A stretch of 64,000 bases of DNA, taken from Paraescarpia echinospica (lineage: Eukaryota; Annelida; Polychaeta; Sabellida; Siboglinidae). Position numbers and translations under genes: made by a program. The stretch covers positions 10,492,983-10,556,982 of the forward strand of contig CM034537.1 of the NCBI GenBank assembly GCA_020002185.1, given 5' to 3'. Each line of letters starts with the position of its first letter. Positions within the stretch are counted from its first letter, which is position 1. The notes beneath the pieces are model-generated. The model was not told the origin of the DNA. It did no database searches and saw only the letters and a list, made by a program, of their open reading frames with translations. Of the stretch, positions 1-10,300 are shown in pieces.

Positions 1-126
1 TGGACTGCCTCCTAAACCGGTAGCATAAATAAGACCAAAGATATGGTAAATAAGACCAAGGAAAATAAACTTATTATTATTATTATTGGTTCGTCTTTGA
101 CAAAACAACTATTTTGTATATGAAAT

Positions 127-622
127 GTTCTAGTATAGAAATTAGAAACTTTCATTTTTCATATCCAAGAATCATGTTAAATTACCTGGTAGAGGCTTTC
201 GTTGACGTGTCACGCCGACTTCATCAGTACCTTTGACGCTGAATGACGTCATCGTACACGTGAGGCAGTTCGTAATTGCCCTCGTCTCTGTTGACCATAC
301 GACAACTGAAAACCATATCATAGACTGGGAGGGAGTGAAAATTGTAGACAAAGAAACCAACAGAAGAATTCGGCATATCAAAGAAGCCATCTGGATCAGA
401 AAAACCAAAACACCCATCAACAGAGACGAGGGCAATTACGAACTGCCTCGCGTGTACGATGACCTCATTCAGCGTCATAGGTACTGATGAAGTCGGCGTG
501 ACACGTCAACGAAAGCCTCTACCAGGTAATTTAACATGATTCTTGGATATGAAAAATGAAAGTTTCTAATTTGAAAACGAACTATCCTGAAGAATGTTCA
601 GTAATAAAAGTTCTAGTATAGA
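127..622. mobile_element. Penelope-like element remnant, inverted duplicate of its 3' end
   Basis: Two arms (about 140-294 and 417-572) are inverted copies of each other around a spacer. The plus frame ending at the stop at 485-487 reads HIIDWEG, HIKEAIWIR and NRDEGNYELP, a string I recognise from the C-terminus of the GIY-YIG endonuclease part of Penelope-like retroelements. The left arm encodes the same tail (NRDEGNYELP, then HVYDDVIQRQRY) on the minus strand, so the two 3' ends point outwards and each is followed by the same roughly 85-base 3' tail. A 13-base direct repeat, gttctagtataga, lies at 127-139 and 610-622 and looks like a target-site duplication. The reverse transcriptase is absent, so this is a 5'-truncated, inactive copy. 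Family assignment is from memory of the motif. Confidence 0.7.
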
Positions 623-3600
623 GACTTGAAAAATTTATTCTGATACAAAAAATGGCTCCAAATGCTCTTTTTCCTAATATGCCACTGGATTCTAGCAATT
701 AAAAACTGGATCTATAGAAGTACTTGGCATGATAGCATGCCACTGCTGAGGAAGCTGGCTGGCCATCTGGCAAACATCATCTCTGTTACCGCCATCTGGT
801 GGCCATAGTTGTAAGCATTTCTTGGAATTTCTTTTGTTTCTCTGTACCAGTCTCGTAACCCAGTTATGGCATTTTGTTATGATTCATGTTTGTTCTACCT
901 GAACAAATGTTGACTTGGTCTTTGTACCCTGGTATTACATCAACCAATCGAATCCATTGCCGGAGTTTTCATGGCGTTTTTCCAGGATAATCATTATTGG
1001 CTGGATTTTATTTATCTGTTGTGTTGTTAATATGTCATATAATTTTATATCCTTGATACTAAACACAAACATCAAACTATGATAAACAGATCTAAGCAAG
1101 GTGTAGTTAATTTGAAAAATCATAAACCACTTTTTGTTGTTTGAAAAGCTATGAGCATACGAGAGATTTAAATATTTGTTTGTCCCAGTATGTGTTGGTA
1201 TGACAGACGGCTTTATTTCTCCTTGTCATTAATGAAGAGTCTAGCTACTATTTGTTCCCAGATGTATATTAATTTATTGCGGATAAGTCTTAATAGATGT
1301 ATGCATGTACAAATTAACACATTTATTGAATATTGACATATGTGTTGTAATTTGTTCTGTTTGTGGTGATTAGCAAACTGGTAACGTTTTATAATATTAG
1401 TAGAAAGTTCTTGTTACACATGTATTCAATAGAAAATTATTTCTATTTTGGACTGTTCATAATTAAGTACGTCTTAATAAACTGAACATAAAAAATACAA
1501 AATACTCATTTAAATTGTTTCTAAAAGGTGTATTTCCTTGAATGTCATTTTTAGAGGAGGAAACTATGGAAAGCTATCTTGCGCACCTTTTCCTTGTACA
1601 GACAGTTGGTAATAATTATACAGGCCACCTTCAGTATTTTAATCTTCTCATAATGATTTTATCGACAACAATTGAAAAGACGCGCTATTAAGATGTGAAC
1701 TTCAGTTAATGGACATGGTTAAAAGCAACAAAACAAGCCATAGAGGAATACAAAGGCGATGAGGGGAAATGAGTCGACAATCTTGGAATGACACAATTTG
1801 TAATAGATCCGTTGTGTATGACCGGATACCTATGAAAAGCGGACCCAGTAGGTAATCTGTGGGGAGGGTCAGTGTACTCTGTACACCGCCAGTTGACACC
1901 ACGTTCTGTAATTGTCTAGATAATGTTACATTAATTCGCGTAGGCTGACCACTTCGGGTCCAGTGTAGTTCTGCTCTACGGCATCACTCGACTCAGGTAT
2001 GACAGAGTTTCTAGGAAGCACGCTAGGTGTAGAAGGAAAGGCTATCCGAACCATTAAGTAATGGCTCGCCTGCTGTGACGACAGTCAGGGTGTCTCACTG
2101 AAATGGGCTCCCACGCAAAAAGCACAGAGACAATCAACACCTGGTGTAATTGTGTCGTTGTTGACGTTGATTGGGCATGAAATTGTGGTTGATGCATGGC
2201 CCGTAGCTGTCATGCATCAGGATACGATGTCAAGCATGGGGTGGATGTCGTGATGCGGACAGGGTACTTCTTTGTGGACATGGTACTTAGTAACAGACAT
2301 GTTACTTCTTTATGGACATGGACCTGTTTTACAGACATGGTACTTCTTTTTGGACATGTTACTTCTTTATGGGGAGTTTTAGACAGCTTAATACAGATGG
2401 CGTGTTATTCTCATTGGTTGTTGGAGTAACGGCATGTAAGTGATTTGGCTTTTTCACTGTGTCATTGGTGTGCTTGACTAGACCTATTGCTCTGATGAAG
2501 TGTAGTGTAATTGACAGATGGTTTACAAGTCATAGGGTGATTTGGACGTATGTCATAATGAAATATTTATATTATGTTTTAATGCCTTTTATTTCACATC
2601 AGTGCGGGAACTGTGAAGATTAGATATCAGAAAATATTCATTCTCACAAATGACTGTAAATTAATTTAATGAATCTGATTGTGTGAATGCTAGCATTAGC
2701 AGCATGAATATGTTTAAAACAATTTTTACAGATATTTCAGAAGGACAGGATACACATTGATACAAAAATGTTGGACACTTGATAAGCCAAAAGCTTCTTT
2801 GTCCACTTCACATCCACGTTTTTTGCTCTGTCTGACAATCTTGTTTAATCGTGTTAAATGTATTATAAGCAGACAGTTAATATTTATTTATGATTGTAGC
2901 TATTTGCAAGACTAGTGTCAGGCTGTAGCTTCCACGGGATCAAAATGTAAACTACATATTATTTTGACAAGATCTACTTATATGTATATCGCATTGGAAG
3001 AATAATAACTTATTTTGATTATGTCAGATTAATAAAATAACTTGTAATAAAATATTTATTGTATTTCAAGCATAACATCTTGCAATTGTAAAATGTCCAA
3101 TAGGTCAGTGACCATTGGAATTGTTTACTGATGATACATAATAAAATGTTAATAATATATGAATAATAGATAGAAAAGCTATTATTGTGTACAGTTTTCC
3201 TTGACAACATGGGCTACCATTACTGCTGTTCCAGTTAGGGCAAATCACACAACTATGTGCTATAGTAGTGAGCACCTTGGTTCAGTACGTTGGCCTTGTT
3301 TTCTAGTGACCACTCAGTCTAGTCAGAAATGATTAATTGAACCCCTTGATGAAGGACAGACAATCTGACCGCAAGGGAGCAGTAATTGTAGTCGTGGGGT
3401 AGTTTATCACCAGTGTTATGACTTGCCGAATAAGGAAATATGGATTTGCTCTGGTTGACATACCCAAGCACAATGTTTCAGTAAGACAATAGCGATTAGT
3501 TGAGGCTTTATAAACATGAGGAAGACACTGATAAATGTGCATTTGATCAACAACACATTGGCTCTGACTACATGTACTTATTTTGTTTCTTAGATGAAAC

Positions 3601-4261
3601 ATGGATCGTCAGGTTTTGGCAGTGCTGAATGATAACCTACTTTGTTGTAATTCTAAAAAATTGTGTTGTTATAATTTATTGTCAAATTTTAATTTATAAT
3701 AAAGTAACTGGGTGGGTGTAATATTTGTCAGTCTATTCTGGAGATTTACCCCATCAGTTACCCCAATGTTCTTCTTTAATTGTTTACATCTGTGATGTTT
3801 TCATGCCTTACTTAAGTTTGATTGGTCATTACCATCAAGATCATTTCATAGCATAACCCCATTATTTTCTGTCTATATTGACATCTGTTGTATTTGGATA
3901 AACACAATTATTATTGTCAGCATCAAATATTCCTAAAACAAAATCCATTGATAATAACTTGCCTTTAGTCATAGTTGTTCGTATTTTATTTGTTGTGAAG
4001 TTAAACAATGCAGTATTCCGTCACCCTAACTGTGATGTTCCTGACTCACTGCTAGTAGATATGATAGGTGGGCCCTACACACGTACACGCCCCTGCCACG
4101 CACCCCACCCCTCAGTTCAACCACTTGTAAGCAAACACAGACACCAGGAAGACAATAAAACATATCTCCAACATTCCTGTCATTCCATCTACCAATCCTT
4201 CGCCCCCACTGCATACCGTATGCATGCCTTATATACTTTCTCATATGTCCCATTGTTGCAG
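623..4261. other. No recognised gene; presumed CBFB intron or upstream DNA
   Basis: AT-rich sequence with only short chance ORFs. I searched the plus strand by eye for CBFB exons 1-2 (the part before residue 56 of the human protein) and did not find them, so they are either short and diverged or lie left of the window. Nothing else in this stretch is supported. Confidence 0.5.
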
Positions 4262-4381
4262 GGATATCCTGGCTCGGGAATCAACTTCCAACTAGCGTTT
4301 GTGAGCAATGCTTGGAGTGAGTCGGAGGAGGACAGGATCGCAACGCAAGAGTACGTCAATTTTCAGCGGGAACAAGGAAAG
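4262..4381 (+). CDS. CBFB: CBFB exon 3 (RUNX-contact segment)
   Basis: The exon encodes 40 residues, starting GYPGSGINFQLAF and ending YVNFQREQGK. The acceptor is ttgttgcag (AG at 4260-4261) and the donor is gtgagt at 4382; both ends are phase 0. It aligns with human residues 56-94 with one extra residue. The Gly and Asn of SGIN match human G61 and N63, in a loop known to contact the Runt domain. The open frame extends upstream into the intron, but that part has no similarity to CBF-beta. Confidence 0.93.
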
Positions 4382-7300
4382 GTGAGTGTCTCAAGTCGTC
4401 AATTTCGGTTATCGTTATTTTGCAAAGATTTTTTTTATTTCTGAGTGTCTCATTTTGAGTTGTTACTCTTGGGGTTGCTGGGGAAGGTGGTGTTCTGGAT
4501 CATTGTTTTTGGGTTGTCGTGTTTTGGTGGACGGTGGGGGGAGGTTAATGATCCGGGTCATAATTTTAGGTTGTTCTTATTTTGGGGTCCACAGCATGGG
4601 TTGTTGGCAATGCCAGTGTGTTTTTGATTGGGATTAGTTTATCTATAACTGTTGTGAGATGTAGATTGTTGAGATGATAGGTTTCGTTTAATGGACATAT
4701 TTGTTGAGATTTATTGGGAAACGGGTATGTTTTTATTTAAATAAAACGATCATGAATTTACTACATCCAACATTGGATATACAGAGTGTGTCAAGTCTTA
4801 AAAGATCATAAACTGGGACCGTCTGGGAGACGTTTAACATCTTGAAAAAATCCTTTAAAAATTTAATTTTTATATAAAGGTCTTACTTTTGAGTTCTATC
4901 CATATTCAATAAAGGAGGAATTATCTGTGTTTCGCTTCTTTAATCAAAAGACACAGTTAGACAACTTAGATCATTCAATAAATAAATAAATGGCGTTTTA
5001 GGGTGATTCCGCGACATTTTTTTGTCACTGGAAAAAGGTCTGAAATATTTTAAGGGTTTTAAAATGGTTTTCTAAATCTGATCAGTCCGAAGCCACACAC
5101 TCCGTGATATAGCCAAGCACCAAACACTGGTATTATCATGATGGTTTTCATAGTCTTAATGATTCTTGTCTGAAGCTGACCTTTGCAATGTTTGTTCATT
5201 AGTAGTTGGAAGGTGAATCTCCTAGGATGTGCTAGATCTGTCTTAAAGAAGTTCTCATATTCTTCTAATTCTTGGAATCTTTGCTAGGCAAACACCCCAT
5301 CACGTTTGAAATGTCAACTTCTCACAGTTGTGGAGTTTGAACCTTTTGTTGTTAATAAAACAATGCCATATTTCCACCTGGTTTTAAATATCAGTTCCAT
5401 TGATACAATTGTAGTGGTTAAATTTAAGCTATGGATGTCACCATGTTACCAGATCAAATACCACAGCTTTTATCAGGTATCCCAAAATTATTCATGGCTT
5501 TCTTTGTTAGTGTATGTCTTCTGGGAATGATACCAGCTGTCTTATGGTGTCAATAAATAGGCAGGCTGCAGGCACCAGTAAACAACTGTCCAAAGTATGA
5601 GGTTTCTGGGTCAGTTGTTCAGGTATGAATCATCAGCACATATATCAGTGTTCGACAAAACATGACACACAACTAATGCTTGGGGCAGCCTAGGACTTAA
5701 CATGTGCAATTATTGCATTAAATTAATTACTTCTCATGATAAGGTAATGATTTTGTAATTAGAGTTTGGGACACAGCTGTAGCACTCTGCTGATAAAATA
5801 AAGCAGCTGAATATAATCTCATGCAGTTTTAGCATTGGGATTGTCAATGTTAAAACATGAAAGCTCTTTGTTTTTTAACATAAATATGGTTGTAATTTAA
5901 ATAAAAATTGTCTAACCTATATTTACCATGTATGAGCGGTAGTGCAGTTTTGATGATTATAAAATTATTATCTCAGTTATATATGTTAAACTCTGGGAAG
6001 CAGCTTTTTTGTTAAAACAGTTAATTGAACTTTTAGAATATAAAATAAATAGTTGAAACATATCATATCCATAATCATTATTCTGCTGATTGCTACTTTA
6101 GCAAGTTATTAATAATAAGTTTGGATGTAAAAATAGCATAAATGGATTTGACATTATTCTAATAATATCTTTTGTGCTTGTGTGTATATTCATGCATACA
6201 TACATGCATACATCAAATAATATATAAAATCTACATAAAGGGAATAATATTAGTAGTAATAACTATTGGCCAGAAGCATATCTAAAATCTTGCAAAAGAT
6301 TGCTAAACTGTGTCAGTGTGTCAGCTAATAGTTTTCCATCATAAAAATTAATGTTGTGGCGAAACAGGTTATATACCACGGTTTTGTCACCGCCTGCTAT
6401 TGTCACTATGCTAGTTTGAAAACAGTTAAATACGGACATTTCCTCCTGCGTGCAAAACACCATTTGTGCTACGCGGCAAGCTGCCAGCGGAACGCGAGAT
6501 ATGTTGAGCTGTTTAGGGAAACATTCGGAATTGGCACTGAAAGAACAGTTTTGGCTGATCTTGCTAGTGGCAGTTTCTCTACGAAGTGTTGCGTAATGCA
6601 TTGCAATTATCCAAATGGCTCTAGAATCGTTTTCACAACAAAGAGTAGCAAATAAACCTCTAACCTTAGAAGTAAGAAGATTAAAGTCATCACAGCTATT
6701 GATCATAATCAGTGACAGCCGGTGATCCACTTTATCTTTCCTTTTATGAACCAGCACATTACATAATAATTTGATACACCATTTTGAGAAATTACTGTGT
6801 ACAAAAAAGTCCGCACAAAAGCCAACCTCTGATTTTGATAGGCTCTTAGAAAAAAGGTGTTATCACTGTAGATTTTTTAGCATATTTGATTACCTGCATT
6901 GTGCATCATTACAAAGATCGTCTGCCATCATAACAGTGGCTCTTTGACATGCTTCCAACAACAGTAATTACACCTGAATATCCCGAATGCTGTCGGTAGT
7001 TTTTACATGAATGTCAGATTGTCCGAGACCAAAGCCACTGAGTTAATCGTGATGCTTTGTAAGTGTTTTGAATGTAAGCTTATTAGTGGTATTGTGGTAA
7101 TTATGTAGAGAATAATTACAGATTTTTTAGGTAATAAGCAAGTATTATTGGGTGTATGCAGGCCACTGTGATATGTACAGGCAGTATATCAACTAAATAT
7201 GTAAACTTTTCTTGAGTTAAACTGACAGAAAGCAGTTATATAATTGTTTTTAATTCTTGCAGAAAAAAGAATGAACATTGAGAGCTGTTTACAAAATGTC

Positions 7301-10300
7301 AAATGAGAAAGGCAAAAAACATCATCTCACAAAAATATTATGGTTAAAATTCAATGGAAAAAAAAGTATGCACATTCGAAGCTATTTTCAAAATATACTC
7401 TACTTGGAAACTACTTGTGATGAACGGTTTTGGTTAAAAGCACTAGCAAAATTGCAGAAGATTGTTTCTCAATGTATTCATGACTGACCTTTGCTGGGAC
7501 GTAATCCGCAATGGAAGTTAACTATAAATCATGATCAGCTGATCGGCAGACTGTTTGTGTGGCTCAACAAAATTGCAGAAGCCAATAAAACTGATAAAAC
7601 CATGCAGGGAATTTAAAAAAAGTCAAGGTGTTACTTTTCTTCCGAGGTGTCGTAAATTAATCCCTGAAATGTTGGCACCTCAGGTGCAAGCCGTCTAGCA
7701 GAAAAACGTTAGCATACCCCCCCACACATTTGCTAGCTCGATTATAGTTAGATTATAGTTCACAAGCATGTATGTACAATGATGAATTTGTGCATTGTTG
7801 AACTGTATTTTGGTTGTGGTTTTTTGGTCGTTTGGTTGAACATTACGTGGGCTGTTTGTCCCCCACACTCATAAACCACCCACGTGTTTGGCGAGATCCT
7901 TCAGTTTCCATAGGTTTGTGTAGGCATCCATTGTCCAGCTGGTTTGACGGCTTCCTCACAAAACCAAACTGGATGTGGTATTAAGTTGCTGTCGCTGTTC
8001 AGACAATATGTGTGACAATCACTCTATATCATGTATCGTCACTCCGGTTTGCTTCAGTGAATCTCCTAATCATTTCCACATATCTATCTTTAAGACACTT
8101 CAACTCGAGTTAGTGCTTATACCCTAGGGTGATTTGATTGGCCTGAAGATAACATTTGCCATGTAGGTGCATGTCTAGCTAACACCTGGATGTTAGCAGT
8201 CAGGTTGGATTAGCCCAGGTCATGGCATATGTGGTTAAAGACCACTTCTGGGGTAAGTGATCGACATTCTCATGGAAAAAATATCTCACATGATAATAAC
8301 TTGAAGGAACGATTCTTTATTTCAACAACCAAAAAATAGTATTGATGTAGCGATGTCAGTATTCAGTTACATAATTGTAAATTGCTGAAAGGGGGCTAGA
8401 AGTGTAATATGTATACTGCTTGCCCTATTGTAATAGGCTAACTGTGAGGCAGCAAAGTGCCGAGATTCACCAATTTCTGTGTTCATTCAGCTACTTGGAC
8501 CATTGACATTCGATCTACCAAAAGGCGTTGTATTAAAAAAACAACACATGTAGTTATTTACAATTATTGGAGATTGATAAGCAACTGTCCAAAGAGGGCG
8601 CCACTTTGGTGACGTTGCAATCGCTTTACCAGCATGCCGTAATTGGTGATAGCAGAAATTAAATGGTCATTGGGAATGATTTTAAGAAAATAAATAAAGT
8701 GTAAACAAAATTTGTTTGCCTGGAACAACTGTTTCCCAAATATAATCTTAAGTAGTGTATTTCAAGTACATTATTACAAACAAATTATAAATAGTATTAA
8801 TAATGTCATTTGTGGGTATTTCTTTTTTGTTATGTGAGACAGTCTGGCTGTTATATAGCACTCACTGAACTCCATACACATAAAATGTTGTCCTATCTTG
8901 CTGCTGAAGTTAACAAGAACACAAATTAACTGTTGTCATCACGTTTTTGTCCAGACTTCCTGGAACTGCAAATTATGGTCTTTTCACATGATTATGTTGC
9001 TGTTTAAAAGAGACGCTGCTTAAAAACTTCCTGTGTTCTTCAGAGATATAGGTATGCAAGTTTGCATGGCTTTTGTCTGAAATGTCACGTCACTGGTGTG
9101 GAATTACCAACTGTCCTTGGAAAATTACAATAGGCCTAGCATGAATATAAGGAAAAAATATGGTGGTCTTATTGTCTGCGGACATGTCAATTGTTTAGTT
9201 TGAGTACCAGTAATTATTTAAAAAAACGTTTAATTATAATATTTTTTATAATAACCCTAATTATATGCTAAGCCATACACAAATTATAATTTACTTAGGT
9301 ACTGCGTTGTCAGTGGGAGTCCAGTTTCAACTTTTGTAAAAGACATGTTCAATAATGATGGGATGAAAACTTGCTGTGTATTCCTCAAGTAGTGGTACAC
9401 AATGTGGATATTTTTAAAATGTCATAGCCTGGGTTATGCATGAACTAACAAATTACACAATTATGCACCATACTGAAAATTACCACTGTCATAGTAATAC
9501 ATAACGCTGGTTTATCATGAGATTTTTTACATCTGCTATATGTAGGTTTCGACATGGGAATAAACCAAGTTATAATAATCTAACCTTTATTTATACATTG
9601 CCTATATCTATATATAAAATATATTCGCGTGCATAAAATAAAACACATTAATAAAATAACTTTTATAATAACATTTATCAATGAATATAATACTGATGTA
9701 TACATTAATGTAAGACTGTTTATAGGTGTAAATTATATTTTACCCAATTTACTATTTATAACACAGATGTAGTAATAAAATGTTAAGAAGTACAGAAAAA
9801 CCAATAACAATAAAATGTAAGCTTGAAATATCCATGTGTAAGGAGAAAAATTGTGTTTTAGGTGCATCTCAAGTCACAGTTCATCATGTTTTAGGTGCAT
9901 CTCAAGTCACAGTTCATCATGTTTTAGGTGCATCTCAAGTCACAGTTCATCATGTTTTAGGTGCATCTCAAGTCACAGTTCATCATGTTTTAGGTGCATC
10001 TCAAGTCACAGTTCATCATGTTTTAGGTGCATCTCAAGTCACAGTTCATCATGTTTTAGGTGCATCTCAAGTCACAGTTCATCATGTTTTAGGTGCATCT
10101 CAAGTCACAGTTCATCATGTTTTAGGTGCATCTCAAGTCACAGTTCATCATGTTTTAGGTGCATCTCAAGTCACAGTTCATCATGTTTTAGGTGCATCTC
10201 AAGTCACAGTTCATCATGTTTTAGGTGCATCTCAAGTCACAGTTCATCATGAATGGGGTATCAGTAATCTGGCGAGGCTGGATTGACCTTCAGCGATTAG

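Noticed and set aside
3914..4444. 176-codon ORF that contains CBFB exon 3
   Set aside because: The part before 4262 has no CBF-beta similarity and a normal acceptor lies at the border. The part after 4381 runs past a strong donor. It is intron read-through.
9780..10286. 168- and 133-codon ORFs with 11-residue repeats (VLGASQVTVHH)
   Set aside because: Wrong frame relative to CBFB exon 4. The 33-bp unit simply lacks stops in these frames.
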